Shown here: positions 1-9,370 of the stretch, in pieces
Numbering within the stretch: position 1 is the first letter of the stretch
Layout of the letters: each line of letters opens with the position of its first letter
From: Methylococcales bacterium
GTDB taxonomy: Bacteria > Pseudomonadota > Gammaproteobacteria > Methylococcales > Methylomonadaceae
NCBI GenBank assembly: GCA_026399075.1
Contig: JAPLRR010000079.1
Span: 1 to 64,000, forward strand
Length of the DNA: 64,000 nucleotides
Direction of reading: 5' to 3'
The notes under the pieces: model-generated
Told to the model about the DNA's origin: nothing
Database searches by the model: none
What the model saw: the letters and a program-made list of their open reading frames with translations, nothing else
Translations under genes and position numbers: made by a program

Positions 1-244
1 GGGGTCATGATGATCTCCTCGGAAAAACAGGGAACATTCCCTGATTTCCAAGGTAACCGTTTTTTTGAGTCAACCCAACAGAGTCATTAACCGAAATGCT
101 GAGGGGAACTGCCACCGCGTCAGCGGTTTAGTTCAACTATAGTTAGACATAATACTAAATATCATCAACAGACGCTTTCATTACATAAATATAATACAGC
201 AGGAAAAATTATCTTGGAACTTTACAACTAAGCAAGGAACTACT

Positions 245-880
245 TTGGCAACGCGAAAAATGGGGGAGTCTCAAAATATTGATTTTTTCTCTACTGCACT
301 AAGAAATGAATTACTTATCAAGTTCGGAAAAAATGCAGCTTACTCGATCGGAAATTTCTCCGGTAGTCAAGATAGAAAATTTGCAGATTTTTTTGCAGGC
401 ACGTGTTCCTCTTGCATATTAATTGAGTTCAAAGAGTTTAGCTCAGAAATTTCCGATGAGCAAAAAAAGCCACTTCGGGAAAAACTATGTCAGGAGCTTT
501 CAATAGATACCGCGCTTCTGTCAAGAAGCAGTCACTTTATTGCATATAGATCGCCAAAAAATTCGATGCAAATACAATTAGCCCCATATGTTGATGTAGT
601 TTGTCCATTATTCTCGATTGGCATTCCACCTCTCGCCCGTATACAAACAAATCAGCATACAGATTTCATCGACGATTTCTTATCAGGGACAAAAGGGACA
701 GCTTACGATAATTTTCTAAGATATGTCGGCCATCTGAATACAACAGCGGGAGGCATCGCTAATGGTTCTGCTGTACCGTTCAAATCAATTCTTTATAGTC
801 GCAATGTACAAGGAAAGGTTATTGGTACAATTTTTGACTCCCTGGGAGAATTGAGGAAATTACTAAATCTAAGCCCGTAG
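245..880 (+). CDS. hypothetical protein (orphan, AT-rich)
   Basis: 211-aa ORF with TTG start in AT-rich DNA; no family recognised. Confidence 0.5.
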   Translation: MATRKMGESQNIDFFSTALRNELLIKFGKNAAYSIGNFSGSQDRKFADFFAGTCSSCILIEFKEFSSEISDEQKKPLREKLCQELSIDTALLSRSSHFIAYRSPKNSMQIQLAPYVDVVCPLFSIGIPPLARIQTNQHTDFIDDFLSGTKGTAYDNFLRYVGHLNTTAGGIANGSAVPFKSILYSRNVQGKVIGTIFDSLGELRKLLNLSP

Positions 881-896
881 GGTGTATAAGCGCCAG

Positions 897-1014
897 AGAT
901 TGTGAAAGTTTTCCTAAATTAGGCAAAAATATGCTTTTCGATAACAAAAAATCAATAACTTACAGCATGTTTTCCGCTGTTTTTAGTAATTTCTGACAAT
1001 ACTTTCACAGTCTC
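897..1014. repeat. element bounded by inverted repeats GAGATTGTGAAAGT (897-910) and ACTTTCACAGTCTC (1001-1014)
   Basis: 14-bp arms with one mismatch read directly, in the intergenic gap between the orphan ORF and the PIN gene. Confidence 0.5.
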
Positions 1015-1093
1015 GCGGGAGCGAGAAAACCTAACGCTCCACCAGTGGGGCTTCCGGTAACTGCGATAGCGAAAGTATTCAAAAAATCATAAA

Positions 1094-1567
1094 ATGAAAC
1101 CCTATATTTATATTGAAACCTCAGTAGTCAGTTATCTTACGGCAAGACCTAGCAAGGATTTAGTTAAATTGGCCTGTCAGCAAATTACACAGTCTTGGTG
1201 GAATACTGGACGGCTTGTAACATCGCATTTTATTTCGCCCTATGTCATTGAAGAAGCTAATGCCGGAGACCCTGATGCTGCATCTGAACGTATTAAAGCA
1301 ATACAAACTATTTCAGTTTTGCCTATCGCACCTGAAATTCCTGCGTTAGCTGAGTTTTTGCTATTAGGTGGTGGGCTACCATCAAAAGCAAAATTAGATG
1401 CTTTGCATATTGCTTGCGCCGCTTATCATGAAATGGATGTTCTTCTGACTTGGAATTGCACACATATTGCTAATCCAGTGCAATTGCCTGTAATGCGTGG
1501 CTTGTGTGCCGCCAAAGGATATAAGTTGCCTGAATTAGTGACCCCTTTTGAGCTTATGGAGACTTGA
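1094..1567 (+). CDS. PIN-domain protein (VapC-like toxin candidate)
   Basis: N-terminal IYIETSVVSYLTARPS, central KLDALHIACAAYHEMDVLLTWNCTHIAN typical of PIN nucleases. Confidence 0.8.
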   Translation: MKPYIYIETSVVSYLTARPSKDLVKLACQQITQSWWNTGRLVTSHFISPYVIEEANAGDPDAASERIKAIQTISVLPIAPEIPALAEFLLLGGGLPSKAKLDALHIACAAYHEMDVLLTWNCTHIANPVQLPVMRGLCAAKGYKLPELVTPFELMET

Positions 1568-1569
1568 CA

Positions 1570-1773
1570 ATGAACACCATACAACCTTACCAAGATTCAA
1601 TTGTTGATGAAATCCACACTACGAGGGAACAACTTGCAGAGCTATACCATAATGATTTGCTTGCATATTCACAAGCAGCGCAAGAACATTGTCTTGCATT
1701 AGGGTTTAGCCTAGTAGATAGCCCACGTTTGCGACATTGGGCTGAAATCGAAAAGAAAGTAGTTAATGCCTAA
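1570..1773 (+). CDS. small partner protein of PIN toxin (putative antitoxin-like)
   Basis: ATG at 1570, 3 bp after the PIN gene stop; ~67 aa; function inferred from adjacency. Confidence 0.55.
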   Translation: MNTIQPYQDSIVDEIHTTREQLAELYHNDLLAYSQAAQEHCLALGFSLVDSPRLRHWAEIEKKVVNA

Positions 1774-1829
1774 GTCAACGCTTTAGCGGAGCTGATCAAA
1801 AAGCGCGCAACCCTCTTAGTCCTATGGTC

Positions 1830-1937
1830 GGAATAAGCCGTTTTGAGCGCAAGCGAAATGGGTTATTTCCGGTAAATCGTGGGTGCGATGAGCCGGAAAC
1901 GCCCCTTTTCACTCACGTTCAAACTGCCTTATTGCGG
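1830..1937. repeat. imperfect long palindrome (MITE/REP-like)
   Basis: cggaataagccgttttgagcg...cgttcaaactgccttattgcgg, with inner CCGG-N20-CCGG centre. Confidence 0.55.
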
Positions 1938-1979
1938 CCTACAGGGCTGATTCGCATTATGGTGCTTTAGGTATTCTTG

Positions 1980-3167
1980 CTAACTGGCGAAATACCGGTT
2001 CGACATTTCAATAAATTCATCAGCAGCGATAAACGACATGGATAAGGTGTATTTAATGCCTAAAGAGTCCCTTAGATTGGCAGCCAGATTTTGGTCATAT
2101 ATTCTTAAAACTACCCGTAACTCCGGCCTGGCGGTTCTTGCATTAAGCCCAATCTCCAGATTGGTTAAATCATCTTGGGTTGCACAGATAATAACCTTAC
2201 ATCTGCCTAAACCTGCCCGGTACAGATTGGCGACATCCTGTGCATTACCAACCAGATACGGTATTTTATGGCTTATTGCCTGCTGACTGTATCTACCATC
2301 GAGGGTTTTATCGAGGATGACGGCTTTCTCGTTCATTTGGGTCAATAGTCTGGCTACATTAAAACCAACAGAGCCGCTACCAATGACTAACACGTGACCA
2401 TTCCCTTTGTATCTCGATAATACCATGCTCAATTCTTTTCTTTTGCGGATAATATTATCAGAGACCAGCGCAAATATAATCGCTGTTCCCGTTATGCTTA
2501 ATAGCATAATAATACTGCCTACTATTTTTGATAAGTTGGAATTGTCTTTCAGCGAATAATCACCAAATCCAACCGTAGCCATCATGGTTACGGTAAAATA
2601 AAATGAATCAATCCACGGTAAATTATCATAATAGTGAAAAAACAATACCGATATAGACATGGTACCCAATATGAATATCAGTGCTTTTTTTACCAGTACA
2701 TCGAGTTTAAATTCAATTCTTTTCCATTTAAACGTTTCTTCGCCAATATCCTCAAGATTATCAAGCGCAGTTTTAACAAACTGTATGGCTGCCTGTTTTG
2801 CAGGATTTATATAATGAAAATTGGGTAAATAGTGTGAAACCTTGTCGCCTAGTGACTCCTCGGCAAGCATGGTAAATATCTGGGCATTATTATGTAATTT
2901 ATTGATGGCAAGGCATAATCTTATATTGGCACTATCCTCATCGAAAGTTACAAAATAACACAAGGCTTCACGCATAATGGCATCATCCATAATACTGACC
3001 TGATAATAAAATTCTTTTATCAGTCTGTCAGGGCAGGTTTTGGTATCTATCAATAATACCGGCAGGGAAAGCGCCGTTAATTTTTTCGCAAGACTGATGC
3101 CCGTATGGGTTGCACCTATAATAATGTATTTTTTTTCGGATTCCATAAGGTTTAATAAGGTAATCAA
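1980..3167 (-). CDS. potassium channel with N- and C-terminal TrkA/RCK NAD-binding domains
   Basis: selectivity filter TVGFGD; Rossmann motifs YIIIGATHTGISLAKKL and HVLVIGSGSVGFNVARLL on both sides of the membrane segment; an internal start at 3146 is possible. Confidence 0.85.
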   Translation of the reverse strand: MITLLNLMESEKKYIIIGATHTGISLAKKLTALSLPVLLIDTKTCPDRLIKEFYYQVSIMDDAIMREALCYFVTFDEDSANIRLCLAINKLHNNAQIFTMLAEESLGDKVSHYLPNFHYINPAKQAAIQFVKTALDNLEDIGEETFKWKRIEFKLDVLVKKALIFILGTMSISVLFFHYYDNLPWIDSFYFTVTMMATVGFGDYSLKDNSNLSKIVGSIIMLLSITGTAIIFALVSDNIIRKRKELSMVLSRYKGNGHVLVIGSGSVGFNVARLLTQMNEKAVILDKTLDGRYSQQAISHKIPYLVGNAQDVANLYRAGLGRCKVIICATQDDLTNLEIGLNARTARPELRVVLRIYDQNLAANLRDSLGIKYTLSMSFIAADEFIEMSNRYFAS

Positions 3168-3175
3168 TCAACCAT

Positions 3176-3199
3176 GTTGGGTTGTGCTAGGCACCCAAC
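3176..3199. repeat. GTTGGGT-N10-ACCCAAC hairpin
   Basis: perfect 7-bp arms between two minus-strand genes. Confidence 0.45.
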
Positions 3200-3221
3200 A
3201 AATAACGTGTATCTTAATAAG

Positions 3222-4079
3222 CTAAACCAAGCAGCCATTTTTATAATCGGCGATGGCTTGTTCGATTTCTTCGCGGGTATTCATGACAAACGGCCCGTAT
3301 TGGGCGATGGGTTCGTTCAGGGGTTTGGCAGCCAGCAATAATAAGCCTACGCCTTCATTGCCCGCATGAATGTCTATGCTATCACCCTTGCTTAGGATGC
3401 CTACCGACTGGGCTGCCAGTGGGCGGCTTGATGCGGCTGCGCCAATGTTACAATGGCCTTGGTATGGGTAAACAAAGGCATTGTGGTCGTTGGCCAGTGG
3501 CAAGGTAAAATGCCCGCCTGAGGCAATGCGGACATCCAGATACAACAAGTCCGTGCTTAAGCCTTGGATGGGGCCATCAGTGCGGATACCTGCAATGTCG
3601 GCCTGTCCGGCTATCACTTTGAGTTGACCGCCATCAGGTAGCGCTACGACTGGGATGGCATCCGCCTGGATGTCACGATAAGCGGCGGTTTGCATTTTTT
3701 CGCTGGCGGGTAAATTTACCCACAGTTGAAAACCCTGTAGTCGGCCTTGGTCTTGTTGGGGCATTTCTGAATGGATAATGCCACGACCCGCCCGCATCCA
3801 TTGCACACCACCGCTTTTGAGATGGCCTTGGTTGCCTAGGTGGTCGCTGTGCAACATGTGCCCTTCCAGCAGATAGGTGACGGTTTCAAAACCACGGTGG
3901 GGATGCTCAGGAAAGCCCGCAATATAGTCGTCGGGATTGATGGATGAAAACTCATCCAGCATCAAAAACGGGTCTAGGCGCAATGTTTGTGTTTGCCCTA
4001 AGCTACGCCGCAGTTTGACACCGCCACCATCCGAGGTGGCAACGGATTGGATGATTTGTTGTATGGTGCGGGTGGTCAT
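3222..4079 (-). CDS. pirin family protein
   Basis: DPFLMLDEF, GFPEHPHRGFETVTYLLEG, MRAGRGIIHSE motifs of pirin cupins. Confidence 0.95.
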   Translation of the reverse strand: MTTRTIQQIIQSVATSDGGGVKLRRSLGQTQTLRLDPFLMLDEFSSINPDDYIAGFPEHPHRGFETVTYLLEGHMLHSDHLGNQGHLKSGGVQWMRAGRGIIHSEMPQQDQGRLQGFQLWVNLPASEKMQTAAYRDIQADAIPVVALPDGGQLKVIAGQADIAGIRTDGPIQGLSTDLLYLDVRIASGGHFTLPLANDHNAFVYPYQGHCNIGAAASSRPLAAQSVGILSKGDSIDIHAGNEGVGLLLLAAKPLNEPIAQYGPFVMNTREEIEQAIADYKNGCLV

Positions 4080-4098
4080 TGCTTTCTTCCAGTCTGGT

Positions 4099-4671
4099 TT
4101 AGATGAGATCTTTGGTGGCTTCGACCGGGATGTCTATGGTGACTTCATCACTGACATTCGGGGCGTATTTGCCCATATTAAAATCGCTGCGTTTGACGAC
4201 TGTGGCCGCATTCGCCCCACAGGCCTCTTTCAGGTATATCGGGTGCGGCATACACTTAAAGGAAGTGACTTTTAAGGTGACGGGTTTGCTTATGCCTTTT
4301 AAGGTCAATATGCCATCAACTGCCACCAGTTGTTCCCCAGAAAACGTCAGCTGGCTGGATTTAAAGCTTGCTGTTGGAAAGTGGGCGGTGTCCAGGAAAT
4401 CGGCACCTTGGATATGTTCATTAAAAAGGGTGTAGCCTGTATCAACGGATGTGGTGTCTATGCTGACTTCAATTGAACCTGTTTTGGCGGCGCGGTCTAG
4501 GACAATTTTGCCGGTGGTTTTATCAAAGCGGCTAAGCTGGGTTGAGTAGCCAAAATGGCTATAAGAGAAACGCGGCAAGGTATGGTTACCATCAATCGTA
4601 TAGGTTTCGGTGGCCGCTGTTGCTGTGCTGGCGAGTGTGCTGGCTAAGGCAATAATAAGGATGTATTTCAT
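4099..4671 (-). CDS. YceI family periplasmic protein
   Basis: signal peptide; YTIDGNHTLPRFSYSHFGYS...GKIVLD...LTLKGISKPVTL. Confidence 0.92.
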   Translation of the reverse strand: MKYILIIALASTLASTATAATETYTIDGNHTLPRFSYSHFGYSTQLSRFDKTTGKIVLDRAAKTGSIEVSIDTTSVDTGYTLFNEHIQGADFLDTAHFPTASFKSSQLTFSGEQLVAVDGILTLKGISKPVTLKVTSFKCMPHPIYLKEACGANAATVVKRSDFNMGKYAPNVSDEVTIDIPVEATKDLI

Positions 4672-4765
4672 GGGTGGGTTCCGAAGTTTTGTAGGGGTTT
4701 GGGGCCAGCCAGAGGTGTTGGTGTTCTGGACGTGTTATTTTTTCGCATTTTTGGACAGATTCACC

Positions 4766-7063
4766 TTATAGGCTATCGCTGTCATCATTATTAACCACCC
4801 GAATTTCCAAGGGCTCGCTGGTGTCAATGTGGATGTCGCGTTGTGCGAACGCCATGCAGATATTATGTTCGGCCAAGGTTTTGTTGATCATGTAGCGTAA
4901 GTCGCTGGTGACCACTGTCCACGACACTTCCGGTTTTAGTTCCACCCAGACATAGAGGCCAAAGATCAGTGCATTGTCACCAAAATCTTCAAATTGCACT
5001 AAGGGTTTAGGGTCTTTTTCGACCAATCCGTGACGGTCTGCAACCTCTAGCAGCAAATCGGTCACTTCCTTGACTGGCGAGCCATAGGCAACGCCTATTT
5101 TGACGACGATACGTACGGATTGGTTGCTTAGCGTCCAGTTGGTGACGTTTTGTTCAATGAAGGTGCTGTTGGGGATTAACGTTTCTATGCCATTGCCGTC
5201 GCGGATATGCGAGCTGCGGACGCCTATGTCTATGACCCGGCCCCGGATGCCGCCAACTTCCACTAAATCCCCAGGTCGGAAGGGGCGCTCAAACAATAGC
5301 ATCAGCCCGCTGATGAGGTTTTTGAGCATGTTTTGCATCCCAAAACCGGTGCCTATGGCTAAAGCACCACCCATGAAGGCAAAAATGGTTAATGGAATCC
5401 TGACCACCATCATACTGGCCACCACTAACAGGATGACTTCAATAAACAATATCCAACGCCGCGCTATACGGGCAAGGCTGGGTTCCATGCTTAAGCGCGT
5501 CACGAAAAGGCGCTCAAACAGATGGGCAACGCGCACGGCAAACCAGAAGCCTACAATGAGGATGGCCAATGCGGTTAGGGTTTTACTAACGGTGATGCTG
5601 CGTTTGCCGCTAATGGTTTGGCCATCTACTACGATGCTGTCATCAACGGCAAACAGTTCAAATTGCCAAATTTGCGCCATAAATTCCTTGCTTGCCTGTA
5701 ACCCTTCAGCGAGGTAATCCGCAACGGTTTTGACTTGAAAACGTTCGTCCAACTCTTGTTGGCAGCGATCCAATAAATTTTTGGTGGATTCAATGATCCC
5801 CATCAGCCGTGAATAGTAAACCACCTGCTCCAAGCCGAGGTTTCTCAGGCTGATGCCTACGTTTTCAGGGCCGATGATAGTGGGGTCGATTTCTTGTACC
5901 GTTGACCGGGTGACATCTGCCAGCAAATGATGGCGTAGTTGGCTGATATAATCATGGACGGCATCAAGGACAGCCTGGTTTTGGGTGATTTTTTCATAAG
6001 CCACGGCGGCTTTTTCCCGGTCAGTCACTTTGGAGTAAAGTAACCGTAGATTCCATATGTCACGCTGCATTTGCAGATACACCAACATTCTGTTGAGCGC
6101 TTGGCGTTTGGTATCGGTGGTGTCTTGTTTGGCCAGGATTAACGCGGATGGATTGGCAGTTTGGGCCTCTTTAGTTGGGCTTTCTGATGAATCCAATTGT
6201 TTTAGTTCAGCGATGATATTTTGGCTTTCAAGTTCGATGTTTTTTAATACTTGATCCAAGTCTTGTTGGCTAAATTCGCTATGCTCGGAGGCTAGACCCA
6301 GTTGTTTTTTGGCCAGTTCCAGCTTAGCTTGGTTTGCCTGTAAATCTTCTTGGATGGCTTGTTTTTCAATTTGGAAGCCCATGGCCCGTGCCAAATCGAT
6401 TTGGTTTTGCAGGATCAGTATATCCCGTCCCCTATCCAATTCGCCTTGTTGGTCACCGCTGGCTTTAACCGCCTGTTCCACAGCCTCGTCGGCTTGTCTT
6501 AAATTAACGGTGGACTCTTCTGCCGCTTTTACGACTTGTGCTTCTTCTTGGCCAATTTTGGGTAGCCATAATTCCAGCTCATCAATCCGGTGGCCAAGGC
6601 TAGTCACCGTTCCCCTTAATTCATCAGCCCGTAGAAAAGGGTGGGTTGTTGTTTCCGAAAAGCCAGCCCAGTTTGCTGTTTGGGCTTGTTGTTCAAGATA
6701 GCGTTCGTGGTTACGTTGTAAGTTAGCTAGACGTGATAGTTGGCCTTGATAAAGGAAAACTAATTGCCTGAGTTTTAGCCGTCGGCTATAAACGGAGGTA
6801 TTATCCGCTAAATTGTCGGCAGTCGGGTCTTTAGCCATTTCTGCTGGCAACTGGGCTAGTTCAGCTGTCCTTGCCTCCAATTTTGCCTTGATTTCTGTGC
6901 TAAGGGCAACAAAATCCAAGCTTTGTGCAGTTGGGTTGGCTTGGGTGGTGGGATCTTGCAAGATACCGTCGAGCAAGACTGAACTGGGGGCGGCAGAAAC
7001 TGGGGCTATCACTAATAACAACAGGCCAGTCAATAAGTAAAATAGCGGGGATTTTAGGCGCAT
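4766..7063 (-). CDS. mechanosensitive ion channel (MscS family, large N-terminal domain)
   Basis: C-terminal MscS core GFGMQNMLKNLISGLMLLFERPFRPGDLVEVGGIRGRVIDIGVRSS; long coiled periplasmic N-terminus. Confidence 0.93.
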   Translation of the reverse strand: MRLKSPLFYLLTGLLLLVIAPVSAAPSSVLLDGILQDPTTQANPTAQSLDFVALSTEIKAKLEARTAELAQLPAEMAKDPTADNLADNTSVYSRRLKLRQLVFLYQGQLSRLANLQRNHERYLEQQAQTANWAGFSETTTHPFLRADELRGTVTSLGHRIDELELWLPKIGQEEAQVVKAAEESTVNLRQADEAVEQAVKASGDQQGELDRGRDILILQNQIDLARAMGFQIEKQAIQEDLQANQAKLELAKKQLGLASEHSEFSQQDLDQVLKNIELESQNIIAELKQLDSSESPTKEAQTANPSALILAKQDTTDTKRQALNRMLVYLQMQRDIWNLRLLYSKVTDREKAAVAYEKITQNQAVLDAVHDYISQLRHHLLADVTRSTVQEIDPTIIGPENVGISLRNLGLEQVVYYSRLMGIIESTKNLLDRCQQELDERFQVKTVADYLAEGLQASKEFMAQIWQFELFAVDDSIVVDGQTISGKRSITVSKTLTALAILIVGFWFAVRVAHLFERLFVTRLSMEPSLARIARRWILFIEVILLVVASMMVVRIPLTIFAFMGGALAIGTGFGMQNMLKNLISGLMLLFERPFRPGDLVEVGGIRGRVIDIGVRSSHIRDGNGIETLIPNSTFIEQNVTNWTLSNQSVRIVVKIGVAYGSPVKEVTDLLLEVADRHGLVEKDPKPLVQFEDFGDNALIFGLYVWVELKPEVSWTVVTSDLRYMINKTLAEHNICMAFAQRDIHIDTSEPLEIRVVNNDDSDSL

Positions 7064-7138
7064 AGCGGCGGGAAATTGTGCATATCGGGAAGATTTCCAA
7101 TAGCCAATCGGCTATTTTAATTTAAGGTTTTAAGGGAT

Positions 7139-7206
7139 GGCCACGCCCGCGAAATGAGTGCTTATTGCCTTTTTCGCGGGTATGGCCGTCACCTTCATGC
7201 GAAGGT
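7139..7206. repeat. intergenic hairpins
   Basis: GGCCACGCCCGCGAAA (7139-7154) pairs with TTTCGCGGGTATGGCC (7172-7187), 2 mismatches; second perfect hairpin ACCTTC-ATGC-GAAGGT (7191-7206). Confidence 0.6.
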
Positions 7207-7232
7207 TTATCGGCACAGGCCTGATGGCTTAG

Positions 7233-7607
7233 TTACCGGCTCCAAGAGGCTGTCCCGCCATGCGCGCCGGTGGCAGAACCAGAGCCGTCGCTCCAGCTAG
7301 CCGAACCTCCCCGTGCACCGGTCGCCTCTCCAGAACCATGGCTCCAGGCCGCAGAGCCACCATAAGCACCTTGGGCTGAGCCGCTGCCGTGGTTCCATTC
7401 AGCGCTACCCCCATAAGCACCTTGGGCGGAGCCTGTACCATGGTTCCATTCGGCACTGCCCCCATACGCGCCGTAAGCTGCGCCTGAACCGCCGCCACCC
7501 ACGGCAACCCCCCGGTAACCTGCGGCCATCCACGCATTGGCCGGCAGTGATGCTGACATTATCGAGGCTAAGCCTAGCAGCATTGCGGTTGCTTTTATTC
7601 TATTCAT
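7233..7607 (-). CDS. secreted glycine-rich protein with five 17-aa repeats
   Basis: signal peptide MNRIKATAMLLGLASIMSASLPANA; repeats GSGSAQGAYGGSAEWNH etc.; RBS AGGGAGA upstream of the ATG at 7607. Confidence 0.8.
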   Translation of the reverse strand: MNRIKATAMLLGLASIMSASLPANAWMAAGYRGVAVGGGGSGAAYGAYGGSAEWNHGTGSAQGAYGGSAEWNHGSGSAQGAYGGSAAWSHGSGEATGARGGSASWSDGSGSATGAHGGTASWSR

Positions 7608-7620
7608 GGCTTTTCTCCCT

Positions 7621-8484
7621 TCATTTGGCTTGGGTTTGACCGTTCGCGACAGGGGCGAACTCAATCAGTTTGGCATCAGCGGGAATTTTAAACACAAAGG
7701 TGTCCGCCTTTAGTTTAGGTTTTAGGTTCCAGTCTGAGAACTCAACGAGGAACCTAGGGAAATTAGCCACTTGTTTATAGGTCATCGCCAAACGTAGGGG
7801 GAGGGCAGTTTTACCGGACGCTATCCATATTTCCCAATTGATGCCGGGTTCCATATAAGCAAAATGCTCACAAGGTACGCCATTGACTTTTGATTTCCCC
7901 ACCACAATGGCATGGGTGAGGTTTTTGGTCATCACAGCATAGGGGTTGCTATACAAAAAATCCGCAGAGGGGAAGTTGATTTGCGCCTTGCCCATCACAA
8001 AGTCCAGCATCTCGTCAATTGTCGCGAGTTGTGGCGAGGCTGAATGCAGGTTTTTTTGTGGGTCAAAGGCAGAGAGTTTGCTGCCATCATAATAAAGATG
8101 AATGCTGGGCACATCGCCTTCAATATGGGCATACAATTTATTGGGTCGTTGCAAGGCAATGTTTGAATCCGCAAAAAATGTTAAAAATTGCCCGGTGACC
8201 GCCTGTAGTTCAATGGAACTATTGGCATGGTAAGTAAACGAAGGCGTGGCAGCCAGTTGTTCACTCATTTGCTTAAGCCGGTCTAGGGCAGCTTGTTGGA
8301 TGATGGGGGCGGGTGGCGGGGCAGGGGTTTGTGCTGCCACTGCCGCTGGCGGTGGGGTTGCGGCTGGAGCCTGTACCGCAACTGGCTTGGCTTCGTTTTG
8401 CGCACAGCCTTGGCCGAAAATTGCAAGCACGATGGCGAATAATAGCGGTTTTTTTGATCCGGGGGGCAGGGTAATTTTTTTCAT
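7621..8484 (-). CDS. DUF2092-like lipoprotein
   Basis: lipobox FGQGCAQ; Pro/Ala linker; ALDRLKQMSEQLAATPSFTYHANSSIELQA... Confidence 0.75.
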   Translation of the reverse strand: MKKITLPPGSKKPLLFAIVLAIFGQGCAQNEAKPVAVQAPAATPPPAAVAAQTPAPPPAPIIQQAALDRLKQMSEQLAATPSFTYHANSSIELQAVTGQFLTFFADSNIALQRPNKLYAHIEGDVPSIHLYYDGSKLSAFDPQKNLHSASPQLATIDEMLDFVMGKAQINFPSADFLYSNPYAVMTKNLTHAIVVGKSKVNGVPCEHFAYMEPGINWEIWIASGKTALPLRLAMTYKQVANFPRFLVEFSDWNLKPKLKADTFVFKIPADAKLIEFAPVANGQTQAK

Positions 8485-8550
8485 GGTGAACCTTCTTGAA
8501 TGAGTGACGTTAGCTAGCCTTAGGGGCTTTGTTATTAATTACGCGCTCTG

Positions 8551-9231
8551 TTAAGGCGCGGGCACCACTTGGTAATAAGCACCATTGCTACCAAAATAAG
8601 GCTTGAACCAGTTCATGCCACATTGGTAATAGGTGCTTGAATTAATATTTAAGTTTGTACAGCCACTTGGTAAGTAACTTAAGGTGGTGCCCAAGGGTAA
8701 AGACCCAGATTGCGGTTGTTGGGCGACTACGGTTGGCGGCGGTGCGGACTGGGAGGCTGCCGCTGCGCCGACCATTGCGCCCACCGCCAGTCCAGCTATC
8801 CCCGCCGCCGCGACATCGCCGCCGCTATAGCCACTGTTGTAGCTGCCACCGTAATACACTGGGGGGTGGTAACCATAAGCGGGGGGATGCGACCATGCCG
8901 CTGAACCGCCATAAGCACCGTGGGCATAGCCAGAACCATTGCTCCACGCCGCTGAACCACCATACGCGCCTTGGGCAGAACCTGAGCCATCACTCCAGTT
9001 GGCAGTGCCGCCCCTAGCCCCCGTTGCTGAACCTGAGCCATCACTCCAACTGGCAGTGCCGCCCCTAGCCCCGGTTGCCGAACCTGAACCATCACTCCAA
9101 GATGCAGAGCCGCCATACCGACCTGTGGCTGAGCCACTGCCGCCGTAACTTCGCCAGGCGTTGCTTTGTGTCGATAAAGTGGCCATACACAGGGCAGTGG
9201 CCATAAGAATGTAAGCGTTGGGTTTGATCAT
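8551..9231 (-). CDS. secreted glycine-rich protein with five 17-aa repeats, paralog of 7233-7607
   Basis: signal peptide; repeats GSGSATGARGGTASWSD etc.; C-terminal TTLSYLPSGCTNLNINSSTYYQCGMNWFKPYFGSNGAYYQVV. Confidence 0.8.
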   Translation of the reverse strand: MIKPNAYILMATALCMATLSTQSNAWRSYGGSGSATGRYGGSASWSDGSGSATGARGGTASWSDGSGSATGARGGTANWSDGSGSAQGAYGGSAAWSNGSGYAHGAYGGSAAWSHPPAYGYHPPVYYGGSYNSGYSGGDVAAAGIAGLAVGAMVGAAAASQSAPPPTVVAQQPQSGSLPLGTTLSYLPSGCTNLNINSSTYYQCGMNWFKPYFGSNGAYYQVVPAP

Positions 9232-9370
9232 ACTGTTTACCTCTACAAGTGTGTGGGTTGATGTCACCTAAGGCATACGTGGATTAGGCTAGTCGACGGT
9301 GATTGTAAAATATCCAGTCTGGTGTTTCAAAAGGGGGACTGGATTTAACGGGTTAATCTAGTGGGTACCA

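Noticed and set aside
1-20. Possible start of a minus-strand gene (ATG at position 8 preceded by GGAG)
   Set aside because: Only a few codons lie in the window, so it cannot be supported.
1030-1080. Integron attC-like ACCTAAC core downstream of the inverted repeat
   Set aside because: No matching GTTRRRY partner at plausible spacing, no integrase and no cassette array.
5100-5717. Plus-strand 205-aa ORF opposite the MscS gene
   Set aside because: Shadow ORF; the minus strand encodes the well-conserved MscS core.
7229-9148. Possible CRISPR-like or minisatellite array (regular ~51-bp repeats) and extra ORFs in other frames (7229-7537 -, 8796-9137 -, 8939-9148 +)
   Set aside because: Repeats are in-frame coding repeats of two signal-peptide proteins; the extra ORFs arise because a 51-bp period leaves alternative frames open. 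No spacer/repeat structure of a CRISPR.
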